Of a stretch of 27,688 nt of DNA, positions 14,678 to 21,899 are shown piece after piece. Within the stretch, counting starts at the first letter, position 1. Each line of letters begins with the position of its first letter. The notes under the pieces are model-generated. The model did not search any database and had not been told where the DNA came from. It saw nothing but the letters and a program-made list of their open reading frames with translations. The position numbers and the translations under genes were made by a program. The stretch lies in contig JBGUXY010000087.1 in NCBI GenBank assembly GCA_045118335.1, forward strand, positions 1 to 27,688, in the 5' to 3' direction. The stretch is from W1P20-047 sp045118335 (lineage in GTDB: Bacteria; Actinomycetota; Coriobacteriia; Coriobacteriales; Eggerthellaceae).

Positions 14678-15649
14678 CTACGCGATGTTCGGCGCAGACT
14701 CTAGAGCTGCGGGCTCCAGATAGGCGGCTTCGAAGCGGCGGGTGTCTTCGATGGCATTGGCTATGGTGCGCTCGATGCGCTCGCGGATGCACTCGTCTGC
14801 AAGGTCTCCTTTTGCAATTGCAATCTTGGAGTCGAAGTCCTCAGCCGCAAGCGCCCCGTCTTCTTTGGTGCCAACACCTGGCTTGCGTTGGCGGGTGTGC
14901 AGGTAGCCTTCGAAAAACATCGTGCCTTCGGGCTCGAGCGAGCGCACCAGCTCGAGCTCCTCTTCCATGCACTCTACGTTTCCAGCGCGTACGAACAGGC
15001 CATCTTCCTCCATCAAGCCCAACTGCGTTACAGGGCCGATGAATAGGCAGAAATCGCAAATGTAGGTGGGCTGCAGCTCGTTGAGCAACGCTGCCGTGGC
15101 GCGTGCGTTTTCGATGCCGCGGCCTGCGCCCGCCACTCCTGCCATGATGTGCGCACCAAAGTCGATGCCCGCTGCGTGCAGGCGTGCGATCTGCTCTCGT
15201 GCTTCGGTGTTGTCGTGGTCTTTTGACATGAATGCCAGCACGTCGTCGAGGCCCGATTCTATGCCCACGTACACCATGCGAAATCCGTGCTGTGCCAGCC
15301 ATGTCAGTTCCTCGTCGGTCTTGGTGGCAATAGCCTGGATAGAAGCGTCGCTGCAGATGGCCTCGCACGAGGGCAGGTTCTGCTCGATTAGCGTGATGAT
15401 GCCTTTCAGGCGCTCGAAAGGCATCCAAAGCGGGCTGCCGTCGCCGAGCATGATGCGCTTTGGCTTGCCGCCAGCATCGCGCACGCGCACGATTTCGGCT
15501 TCGATGGCCTCCATCGGTAGCTCGTGGTAGCTTAGATGCTTGTAGAGCATGCAGAATGCGCACTTGTTATAGGGGCAACCCACCGTGACGGGAATCTTGT
15601 ACGTGAACCGCTCGCCGGTCACTCCGCAGATGCATCCTCGGTAATCCAT
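14678..15649 (-). CDS. Radical SAM protein
   Basis: This is a 323-residue protein. The iron-sulfur site is C25-x4-C30-x2-C33 in VGCPYNKCAFCMLYKH, a spacing I know from a COG1032-like radical SAM group with G-C-x-x-N-x-C-x-F-C. The barrel is supported by RIMLGDGSPLWMP, FRMVYVGIESGLDDVLAFM and AHIMAGVAGAGRG. Two further cysteines near the start (C6, C8 in RGCICG) and others at about 198-202 could bind an additional cluster. The reaction is unknown. ATG 15649 has a strong GGAGG 6 nt upstream and its own promoter at 15672-15700. There is no obvious functional partner: it is convergent with the kinase gene and far in distance from the peptide exporter, so I do not assign it as a peptide maturase. 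Confidence 0.88.
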   Translation of the reverse strand: MDYRGCICGVTGERFTYKIPVTVGCPYNKCAFCMLYKHLSYHELPMEAIEAEIVRVRDAGGKPKRIMLGDGSPLWMPFERLKGIITLIEQNLPSCEAICSDASIQAIATKTDEELTWLAQHGFRMVYVGIESGLDDVLAFMSKDHDNTEAREQIARLHAAGIDFGAHIMAGVAGAGRGIENARATAALLNELQPTYICDFCLFIGPVTQLGLMEEDGLFVRAGNVECMEEELELVRSLEPEGTMFFEGYLHTRQRKPGVGTKEDGALAAEDFDSKIAIAKGDLADECIRERIERTIANAIEDTRRFEAAYLEPAALESAPNIA

Positions 15650-15671
15650 GACGCGCCTCCTTTCAAGCGTG

Positions 15672-15700
15672 ATTATCGGCTCTTGTGCTTAATGCGTCAA
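15672..15700 (-). promoter_or_regulatory. Housekeeping-type promoter of the radical SAM gene
   Basis: On the minus strand TTGACG (15700-15695) and GATAAT (15677-15672) are separated by exactly 17 nt, ending 22 nt before the start codon. This is the best sigma-70 promoter match in the window. Confidence 0.6.
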
Positions 15701-15849
15701 CGAGTTGTGCCTTTTCGTGTTGTCCCGCGCAGAGCGAAGTTTGCGCGAGCCTTGATGTTGTCGCTGGGCTTTCGCAGCAAGTAAATGGGACGCTTGCGCT
15801 TTGGCAAGCTGGTCAAACTCATTGCAAAGCCACCTCTTCGGGATGGTGA

Positions 15850-15858
15850 TGGTAGAAT
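15850..15858 (+). promoter_or_regulatory. Extended -10 candidate for the hydrolase operon
   Basis: TG-G-TAGAAT (15850-15858) is an extended -10 motif without a -35. If used, transcription starts near 15865, which excludes upstream ATGs at 15843 and 15849 as starts and favours TTG 15915. The remainder of 15650-15914 shows nothing else beyond the radical SAM promoter. Confidence 0.3.
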
Positions 15859-15914
15859 CGCGAGTGGAATCGTTGGCATGCTTGCAGCTTGTCTGCGGGC
15901 TATGGGGGTTTGCC

Positions 15915-16739
15915 TTGAAGTACGTGATTGCAAGCTGTTTGGCCATGGCGGCATGCTTGGTTGTGGGCGCAATTGCAACGCACCTGGCGAAGCGGTGGCT
16001 GCATGCCCGATGGCCGCGGTGGTTGCAGGCGGTGCTGTCGGTGATGTGCAGCATGGTCATTGTGGCTGTGGTTTGCGTGGTATACGTGGAGCAGTACTAT
16101 CATGCAACGCTCGAAGCGCAGGCTGCGCTTGCTGGGGTAGAAGGCGTGCAGGTAAGCGAAGCGTCAAATGGCTGGTTGTTCGACGGACCAGGTGAGGACA
16201 CGATACTGGTGTTTTACCCGGGCGCCAAGGTGGAGGCTTCGGCGTACGCCCCGCTCATGAGCCGGGTGGCGTCGTCGGGCGTGGACTGCTATCTGGCCCG
16301 CATGCCGATGCGGTTGGCCGTTCTGAACGTGGACGCTGCAGACCCGTTGATGGAGGCATATGACTATGACCACTGGATGGTTGGCGGCCACTCCATGGGC
16401 GGGGTGTCGGCGGCGCTCTATGCAGCAGAAAGCGCCGATTGCGTGGAAGGTCTTATCTTGTTGGCGGCGTATCCCGCAAAGCCAATCGATGACGACATGG
16501 TGGTGGTGTCTGTCTACGGCGACCACGATGAGGTTTTAGATCTCGAGGCTTACGAAGAAGCCCGTGGCCTCCTGCCTTCCGATATGGACGAGTTGGTAAT
16601 CGAGGGTGGCAACCACGCCGGCTTCGGCAACTACGGCGAGCAACGCGGCGACGGTCAGGCATCTATATCCTCCGACGTTCAGCAAGACGAAACGGCAACC
16701 GCCATTGCGCAGGCCGCCGATAAGGTTCAAGGTGCATGA
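15915..16739 (+). CDS. Membrane-anchored alpha/beta hydrolase
   Basis: From TTG 15915 this is 274 residues. Two N-terminal hydrophobic segments (about 1-22 and 33-57) anchor it, and the rest is an alpha/beta hydrolase. The nucleophile elbow is GGHSMGG (Ser), the acid is Asp in SVYGDHDEV, and the catalytic His is in IEGGNHAGFGNYG; the substrate-side strand DTILVFYPGAKVEASAY lies before them. The complete triad suggests an active esterase/lipase-type enzyme of unknown substrate. The start is uncertain: ATG 15843 or 15849 would add 24 or 22 residues but lack a ribosome site, while TTG 15915 has GGGGG 6 nt upstream. It is followed after 10 nt by the HD protein gene, so they form an operon. Confidence 0.8.
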   Translation: MKYVIASCLAMAACLVVGAIATHLAKRWLHARWPRWLQAVLSVMCSMVIVAVVCVVYVEQYYHATLEAQAALAGVEGVQVSEASNGWLFDGPGEDTILVFYPGAKVEASAYAPLMSRVASSGVDCYLARMPMRLAVLNVDAADPLMEAYDYDHWMVGGHSMGGVSAALYAAESADCVEGLILLAAYPAKPIDDDMVVVSVYGDHDEVLDLEAYEEARGLLPSDMDELVIEGGNHAGFGNYGEQRGDGQASISSDVQQDETATAIAQAADKVQGA

Positions 16740-16749
16740 GGAGGCTGCC

Positions 16750-17670
16750 ATGGACCGACAGCGCGCATTGAGCGTCTTTCAGGAGTATGTGAGCGCCTAT
16801 AATCTTGCCAATCCAAGAATTGCGCTCAAAGTGGATCATTCGCTGCGCGTGGCACAGCTTTGCGAGCGCATTGCGCTTTGCGAGGGATGCACCGATGCGA
16901 ACGCCGACCTGGCATGGCTGCTGGGCCTGCTTCACGACATCGGGCGATTCGAGCAGGTAAGGCGCTATGACACGTTCAACGATGCCGTAACGGTTGGCCA
17001 TGCGGCCCTTGGTGCCGAGGTGCTGTTTGACGAATGCGTTGGCGAAACGCCATTGATTCGGAAATTCCTGCAAGATAGCTCATACGATGCGCTTGTGCGC
17101 AAGGTGGTTGAAACCCATAGCGACTACCGTCTTCCCGAAAGCCTTGACGAAGACACACGCTTTTTCTGTAACGTTTTGCGTGATGCCGACAAAATCGACA
17201 TCGTGAAAGTGAACTGCGTCTGCGCCGTCGAGGATATCTATGGCGTCGTTGAGGCTGATATGACGAAAAGCGCGCTTTCCCCTGAATGCGTACAGCTTTT
17301 CTACCAGCACCGTTGTCTGCCTCGAGATGTGCGATCCCATCCAGCCGATGTCATGCTGGGCCATATCTGCTTCGCCTGGGAACTCGTCTTCGACGAGAGC
17401 CGCCGCATCATGTTGGAGCAAGGCTATCTGCGCCAGATGCTCGGTCGTCAGTGGAGGGATCCGGCAACGCAGGATGCCTTCCGCGCCATGGAGGCATATA
17501 TGCTCGAAGAGCTTGTCGGTGCTATCCCCAAAGGGGAATTTCGCGGCAAGTGTCAGTCTCCTTTTGCATGTCCAGAGCTGGCAGAACATGTTGCGTTTTC
17601 AGCTTCCTCCAAGCATGAAAGGTCAGCGGCTGCCGGGGCGTTTGGTGGGAAAGCGGCATGTACAAGATGA
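16750..17670 (+). CDS. HD-domain phosphohydrolase
   Basis: This 306-residue protein starts at ATG 16750, set by GGAGG at 16740-16744. Metal-binding residues of an HD domain are visible: His30 in KVDHSLRVAQLC, His62-Asp63 in LLHDIGRFEQVRRYDT, a further His in the VVETHSDYRLP stretch, and Asp in LRDADKIDIVKV. Family members hydrolyse nucleotides or other phosphate esters; the substrate here is unknown. The last 40 residues (QSPFACPELAEH to the end) are Ala/Ser-rich and look like an extension not needed for the fold. The end overlaps the methyltransferase start by 13 nt. Confidence 0.85.
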   Translation: MDRQRALSVFQEYVSAYNLANPRIALKVDHSLRVAQLCERIALCEGCTDANADLAWLLGLLHDIGRFEQVRRYDTFNDAVTVGHAALGAEVLFDECVGETPLIRKFLQDSSYDALVRKVVETHSDYRLPESLDEDTRFFCNVLRDADKIDIVKVNCVCAVEDIYGVVEADMTKSALSPECVQLFYQHRCLPRDVRSHPADVMLGHICFAWELVFDESRRIMLEQGYLRQMLGRQWRDPATQDAFRAMEAYMLEELVGAIPKGEFRGKCQSPFACPELAEHVAFSASSKHERSAAAGAFGGKAACTR

Positions 17671-18368
17671 ACAAGACGACGGTAGATGTGCGTTTGCCCA
17701 TCGAAGATGCATCGGAGCTGCTCGCCCTGGAGACGGCACTCGATATCGCCATCTGTGGCGTCGAGCTTGGAGGGCATGGCGCCACGAGATTGCGCGCTCA
17801 AGGAGCGCACGACCCCACGCCGACGCATTACTTCGTGCTCGACGAGCTGTTCCGGCATTTCAGCTTCAAGAGCGAATCGCACCTGCTCGATGTCGGCTGT
17901 GGGGCGGGGCGCGTGTTGGCGTATTTCCTGTACCGGGGCTTTCCAGGCAAGGCGACGGGCATCGAGCTTGACCCGCAGCTGGCCGCCTTGGCGCAATCGT
18001 GGACAGCGCTACGCGAAAACGTGGAAGCATTGCAGGGCAACGTGCTCGAACTTGACCTGAGCCAGTTCACCGATTTCTACCTGTTCAACCCGTTTGACTC
18101 CGATGTGCTGCAGAAGTTCATCGCACGGATAGAAGCGCAGGTCGCACGGCCATGCACTGTGGTGCACATGTCGGACAACGGCGATACTTGGTGGTACATG
18201 GGAAGGCAAGGGTGGACCAAGCTCGCATCGGGCGAGATCTTGAGCTGCCGAAACGCTCGGGGGCTTTGCGTGGATGCCTACGATAGCCCGCAGCACTACA
18301 CGGTCTGGCGCTACGATGGCGAAGGCGGTCGGGAGCCGTCTGCGTTTCCATTTTCGTTTGCGATATAG
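17658..18368 (+). CDS. Class I SAM-dependent methyltransferase
   Basis: This 236-residue protein has motif I HLLDVGCGAGRVLAYFLYRG (about 74-93), an acidic end of strand 2 (ATGIELDPQLAALAQ) and a motif resembling post-III in TDFYLFNPFD. Together these define the SAM-binding Rossmann fold. The Asn-Pro in FNPFD is in the place of the catalytic D/N-P-P-F of N-methyltransferases, but it is incomplete, so the target is unknown. ATG 17658 overlaps the HD gene; ATG 17667 is an alternative without better ribosome signal. It is probably the last gene of the hydrolase-HD-methyltransferase operon. Confidence 0.85.
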   Translation: MYKMNKTTVDVRLPIEDASELLALETALDIAICGVELGGHGATRLRAQGAHDPTPTHYFVLDELFRHFSFKSESHLLDVGCGAGRVLAYFLYRGFPGKATGIELDPQLAALAQSWTALRENVEALQGNVLELDLSQFTDFYLFNPFDSDVLQKFIARIEAQVARPCTVVHMSDNGDTWWYMGRQGWTKLASGEILSCRNARGLCVDAYDSPQHYTVWRYDGEGGREPSAFPFSFAI

Positions 18369-18377
18369 ACGAGTGCA

Positions 18378-18473
18378 TACGGGCTTCATCACGACCACCG
18401 GTTTGCCATGCTTGGCGCACACCTCCAGGCAAGCGCGGCTCTGCACCCATTTGCTGTCCCAGTCCAGGTTCGT
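18378..18473 (-). pseudogene. Relic of an aldo/keto reductase (about 32 codons)
   Basis: On the minus strand, read from 18473 to 18378, the frame gives NLDWDSKWVQSRACLEV followed by CAKHGKPVVVMKPV. In aldo/keto reductases of gut actinobacteria and firmicutes the barrel strand region reads much like N-Y-x-D-W-D-S-x-x-x-Q-S-R-x-x-Y-E-V-x-x-x-H-x-K-P-V-x-V-M-E-P-V. Nothing of the rest of the protein (N-terminal catalytic Tyr, C-terminal ferredoxin part) is present in the intergenic space, so this is a decayed fragment. The surrounding 18369-18561 holds no other gene. Confidence 0.5.
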
Positions 18474-18561
18474 TTCGCTTGGCTTGGGGTGAGCAACGAT
18501 TGCGTCAGATGCGTTATCCTGTACATGCATGGAACTTGGCGCTATGGAAACGGAAGCGGGT

Positions 18562-19812
18562 ATGGCAAAAAAGCGCAGCAAGGATTCAGAGACCGCAAGC
18601 GTCGGCATGCTGGATGTCGAACGCAACGGGCGGCTTGGCGAAACGGAGCACTATCCGTGGTACGTGCGTGCTTATGGCTGCTTGAGCATCGTAGCCGGTG
18701 GGCTGCAGGTCGTCATGTTCGTGCTGGTGATGCTGGCGCTTTTGCTGGGCGATGTGGATTTCTCGGAACTGGAGGCAGTGGGGCATGGATCCCTGACCAC
18801 GGTTGTGATCGCAATCGTGGCAATGGTGGTATCCGTTGTGCTTTCCGCCATGTTCTTCGTGCTGGGCGTGCGCTTGGTTCGCGGCAAACGTCGGCGTGCG
18901 GCGTTGCTGGCGAACATCATGATAAGCCTGGAAATCGTAGTGCTCGTATGCCATTTCTTGCTTGCGGGATTGGACAGCTCGCTTATCGGATCCCTAGTCA
19001 ACCTGGTGATTCTTATCGTTGTGCAGTCATATTCCGACCCGGCGCTTGCCGACGAACGCCGACTGCAACGCCGACTCCGGGAAATGGAGGTACGCACCGA
19101 GGCAGAAGAGGGCACGCTTGGCCGCGACACAACGGGGCGCGGTTACATCACGCTCAACTTCTTCAACCTGTTTTGGGTGTTCGTCATCTGCTGCGTGTTG
19201 GGTCTTGGCGTCGAGCTTGCCTACCATATGACGATCGTGGATCCGGGCGTCTACCAAGATCGGGCGGGCTTGCTCTATGGGCCGTTCAGTCCCATCTACG
19301 GGTTCGGAGCTGTGCTCATGACGGCGGCGCTCAACCGCTTCTACGATAAGAACCCCATCATCATCTTCTTGGTGAGCGCCGTCATCGGTGGCGCGTTCGA
19401 GTTCTTCGTGAGCTGGTTCATGCAGACCGCGTTCGGCATAACGGCATGGGACTACTCGGGTACGTTTCTTTCCATCGATGGTCGCACGAATGGCAAGTAC
19501 ATGGCCATGTGGGGTGTGCTGGGTTTGGTGTGGGTGCGTTTCGCGCTGCCCATCATGCTAAAGACGGTGAACCGCATTCCATGGAACTGGCGATACGCCG
19601 TCACCACGGCATGCGCTGCGCTCATGTTCGCGGATGCGGGCTTGACCCTTGCGGCGTTCGATTGCTGGTATGAGCGGCAAAACGGCAGCATGGATTATAA
19701 GGATGCGTCGCTGATTGTGGAATTCTGCAATGACCATTATGGCGATGACTTCATGCAAAACCGGTTCCAGACGATGGACATCAACCCGGACAGCGCTTCC
19801 CGTGCGCAGTAG
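18562..19812 (+). CDS. Polytopic membrane protein with CmpB-type (putative ABC permease) domain
   Basis: From ATG 18562 this is 416 residues. Four hydrophobic segments lie in the first third (about 40-155), followed by a charged linker (ADERRLQRRLREMEVRTEAEE). The C-terminal half has further helices and the recognisable stretch FNLFWVFVICCVLGLGVE, GLLYGPFSPIYGFGAVLM, FEFFVSWFMQTAFG and TNGKYMAMWGVLGLVWVRF, which match the family called putative ABC transporter permease (CmpB). No ATPase gene is next to it and the function of this family is not established. GGAA 6 nt before 18562 supports that start; ATG 18529 would add 11 residues and lacks a ribosome site. Confidence 0.8.
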   Translation: MAKKRSKDSETASVGMLDVERNGRLGETEHYPWYVRAYGCLSIVAGGLQVVMFVLVMLALLLGDVDFSELEAVGHGSLTTVVIAIVAMVVSVVLSAMFFVLGVRLVRGKRRRAALLANIMISLEIVVLVCHFLLAGLDSSLIGSLVNLVILIVVQSYSDPALADERRLQRRLREMEVRTEAEEGTLGRDTTGRGYITLNFFNLFWVFVICCVLGLGVELAYHMTIVDPGVYQDRAGLLYGPFSPIYGFGAVLMTAALNRFYDKNPIIIFLVSAVIGGAFEFFVSWFMQTAFGITAWDYSGTFLSIDGRTNGKYMAMWGVLGLVWVRFALPIMLKTVNRIPWNWRYAVTTACAALMFADAGLTLAAFDCWYERQNGSMDYKDASLIVEFCNDHYGDDFMQNRFQTMDINPDSASRAQ

Positions 19813-19840
19813 CCGCCACGTCGTCTAGCGCGGATTCACG

Positions 19841-20008
19841 ATGGCATTTCTGCGGTTCAGAAAGAAGGCGGGCGCTCATCTGTCGGATGCAAGGTGGAAG
19901 CGCTTCCTTCTCGTAATCGGACGGGATGGCGCGGGCGTTGTGTTCGCGCCGCACATGACGCCCATGGCAAAACTCGACTCGCTTGGGATTGGCGGATGGG
20001 AAACATAG
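19841..20008 (+). CDS. Possible 55-codon small ORF
   Basis: ATG 19841 to TAG 20006-20008 encodes 55 residues starting MAFLRFRKKAGAHLSDARW and ending LGIGGWET, with a hydrophobic centre (FLLVIGRDGAGVVF). Codon use is like the neighbours, but there is no ribosome site and no family I recognise. It may be a small basic protein or non-coding. It is the only candidate in the 253-nt gap between the CmpB protein and the RNA methyltransferase. Confidence 0.2.
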   Translation: MAFLRFRKKAGAHLSDARWKRFLLVIGRDGAGVVFAPHMTPMAKLDSLGIGGWET

Positions 20009-20026
20009 GCGCATTGATGCGTGCGC

Positions 20027-20032
20027 TATACT
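20027..20032 (+). promoter_or_regulatory. Candidate -10 box of the RNA methyltransferase gene
   Basis: TATACT (20027-20032) lies 33 nt before GTG 20066. No good -35 is seen. It argues against a longer protein starting at 20021, which would begin before the transcript. Confidence 0.4.
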
Positions 20033-20065
20033 GAACTGGTATCGAACTTGGGAACGGGGGTAGGT

Positions 20066-20923
20066 GTGAATGTCATCGAGGTGAATACGCTCGACGATCC
20101 GAGGCTCGATGTATTCGCACGCTTGACCGAAGCGCAGCTGCGCAACAAGCTGGAGCCTGAGCGCGGCATCTTCATCGCCGAGTCGCCGAAGGTGATCGAG
20201 CGGGCCTTGGCGGCTGGGATGCAGCCGCTGTCGTTTCTGATGGAGCGCAAGTGGCTTGACGCGGCAGAGCCGCTGGTGGCAAGCCACGTTGCCGAAGACG
20301 GTGGGCAGGTGCCGGTATTCACGGGGGAGCGCGACGTGCTCTCGCAGCTCACGGGTTTCCAGCTCACGCGCGGCGTGTTGTGCGCCATGCGCCGACCAGC
20401 GCTGCCCAGCGCCGAAGAGCTGCTGGTAGATGCGCATCGGGTGGCAGTGCTCGACGGCATCGTCGACCATACGAACGTCGGGGCGATCTTTCGCAGCGCG
20501 GCAGCCATGGAGGTGGATGCTGTGCTGGTCACGCCCACATGCTGCGATCCGCTGTACCGCCGGGCGGTGCGCGTTTCCATGGGCACGGTGTTTCAGGTGC
20601 CTTGGACGCGTTTGGGCGATTGTGCGGCGGATTGGCCAGCGGCAGGGCTTGCGCGGCTTGGGGCTTGCGGGTTCAAGACGGCAGCGTTCGCCCTCACGCG
20701 CGATTCCGTTTCCCTGCGCGACCCTGTGCTTGCCGCCTGCGACAAGTTGGCAATGGTGTTTGGAACCGAAGGCGATGGGCTTGCGCAGCGCACCATAGAT
20801 GGCTGCGATTTCACCGTGCGCATTCCCATGCGCGAGGGTGTGGACTCCCTCAACGTCGCCGCCGCCAGCGCCGTGGCCTTCTGGGAACTACAATATCCCC
20901 CACAGCTTGAGAATGAGAAATAG
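20066..20923 (+). CDS. SpoU/TrmH-family RNA methyltransferase
   Basis: This 285-residue protein transfers a methyl group from SAM to a ribose or base in tRNA or rRNA. The N-terminal third (ERGIFIAESPKVIERALAAG) is the substrate-binding region of this family. The SPOUT knot domain follows: motif 1 DGIVDHTNVGAIFRSAAAM with its N and R, motif 2 AMVFGTEGDGL and motif 3 IPMREGVDSLNVAAASAVAF, all complete. GTG 20066 is chosen because GGGGG precedes it by 5 nt and it follows the -10 box. The last codons (NEK and stop) lie within a REP-like repeat beginning at 20915, so the natural C-terminus may have been altered by it. The exact RNA position modified is unknown. Confidence 0.9.
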   Translation: MNVIEVNTLDDPRLDVFARLTEAQLRNKLEPERGIFIAESPKVIERALAAGMQPLSFLMERKWLDAAEPLVASHVAEDGGQVPVFTGERDVLSQLTGFQLTRGVLCAMRRPALPSAEELLVDAHRVAVLDGIVDHTNVGAIFRSAAAMEVDAVLVTPTCCDPLYRRAVRVSMGTVFQVPWTRLGDCAADWPAAGLARLGACGFKTAAFALTRDSVSLRDPVLAACDKLAMVFGTEGDGLAQRTIDGCDFTVRIPMREGVDSLNVAAASAVAFWELQYPPQLENEK

Positions 20924-21054
20924 GGACGGGTTCATTTCATCATTGTCTACTAAAGGAACAATGTCGTTTTGCAATGAGAGGGCATGCGGTGATATGTACC
21001 TGCCCCCATTTCTCGCTCTCAGATGATGAAATGTACCCGTCCCTATTTCTCGCT
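20915..21054. repeat. REP-like palindromic repeat, second copy
   Basis: A 29-bp inverted repeat with one mismatch joins 20915-20943 and 21023-21051; its outer 17 bp, GAGAAATAGGGACGGGT, are identical to the copy at 9692-9708. A degenerate direct copy of the right part lies at 20990-21017, matching 21027-21054 at 24 of 28 positions. The left arm contains the stop codon of the RNA methyltransferase. The 229-nt gap to the next gene consists mainly of this element. Confidence 0.8.
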
Positions 21055-21109
21055 GATGATGAAGAGTCTTGGGCATTTGGGTGCGACTACGCACCATCGT
21101 GGCTATGGG

Positions 21110-21118
21110 TGCTAAACT
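21110..21118 (+). promoter_or_regulatory. Extended -10 candidate before the HD hydrolase gene
   Basis: TG-C-TAAACT (21110-21118) is an extended -10 motif 34 nt before ATG 21153, placed just right of the REP-like repeat. No -35 is evident. Confidence 0.35.
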
Positions 21119-21152
21119 TTGCGGGCAATACAACGGCAAGAGAGGACGAATC

Positions 21153-21752
21153 ATGGCAAGTCTTGAAGCGGGCATGACACGCGAAGCGGCGCTTGAGCTG
21201 CTGAAAGAGCATAACACCGATGAGTTCCATATCGAGCATGCGCTCACCGTGGAATCCACCATGCGCTTCTTCGCGCGCGAGTACGATCCAGAAAACGAGG
21301 AGTTCTGGGGTATCGTGGGCCTGCTGCACGACCTGGACTGGGAAGAGTATCCCACACCGGAAGATCACACGCTGCGCGCGGCGGAAATGATAGAGCCCGC
21401 AGGAGGCACACCCGAGCTCATCCATGCCATTCAGTCGCACAACTTCGACTTCAACGAGGCTTGCCCGGCGCCCGAACTGTGGATGGAAAAGATTCTGTTC
21501 GCTACCGAGGAACTTACGGGTCTTATCGGTGCGGCAATCGTGATGCGTCCTTCGAAGAGCGTGATGGACTTCAACGTGAAGTCGTTGAAGAAGAAGTTCA
21601 AGGACAAGCGTTTTGCCGCTGGCGTGTCGCGTGATGTCATCCGCGAAGGAGCCGAGATGCTGGACTGGGAACTCGACGAGCTGTTCGCTCGCACCATCGA
21701 GGCCATGCAAAGCTTCGCCCCCGACCGTGACACCTTCCAGCCTGCCGAGTGA
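21153..21752 (+). CDS. HD-domain (HDIG-type) hydrolase
   Basis: This 199-residue protein starts at ATG 21153 with GAGGA 7 nt upstream. The metal-binding set is His29 in FHIEHALTVE, His59-Asp60 in GLLHDLDWEEYP, His72 in DHTLRAAEM and a later AIQSHNFDF. The EEYPTPEDH phrase and the C-terminal stretch (ATEELTGLIGAAIVMRPSK, VKSLKKKFKDKRFAAGVSRDVI) are typical of a widespread short HDIG hydrolase that accompanies no fixed pathway. Its substrate is unknown; a nucleotide or phosphate ester is likely. It is transcribed alone, ending at a large hairpin. Confidence 0.88.
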   Translation: MASLEAGMTREAALELLKEHNTDEFHIEHALTVESTMRFFAREYDPENEEFWGIVGLLHDLDWEEYPTPEDHTLRAAEMIEPAGGTPELIHAIQSHNFDFNEACPAPELWMEKILFATEELTGLIGAAIVMRPSKSVMDFNVKSLKKKFKDKRFAAGVSRDVIREGAEMLDWELDELFARTIEAMQSFAPDRDTFQPAE

Positions 21753-21759
21753 CGAGCGC

Positions 21760-21850
21760 GCGTGAACAGGGGACGAAGGAGCGTTCAAGCCCCCTTTAAA
21801 GATGCATGCATGAACAGGGGCTTGAACGCTCCTCCGTGCCATGTTCACGC
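21760..21850. terminator. Large nested palindrome between convergent genes
   Basis: A 17-bp perfect inverted repeat pairs 21777-21793 with 21817-21833 (arm AGGAGCGTTCAAGCCCC, loop 23 nt). An outer pair, GCGTGAAC (21760-21767) and GTTCACGC (21843-21850), encloses it. The loop contains the palindrome ATGCATGCAT (21802-21811), and TGAACAGGGG is directly repeated at 21763-21772 and 21811-21820. It sits between the HD hydrolase end and the aroE end, so it can stop transcription from both sides. Its elaborate structure may also mark a small repeat element. Confidence 0.6.
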
Positions 21851-21899
21851 TCAAGCGCGATGCAAGTTCATGGCGACAGGGTGTCCGTAGCTGGTTGTC

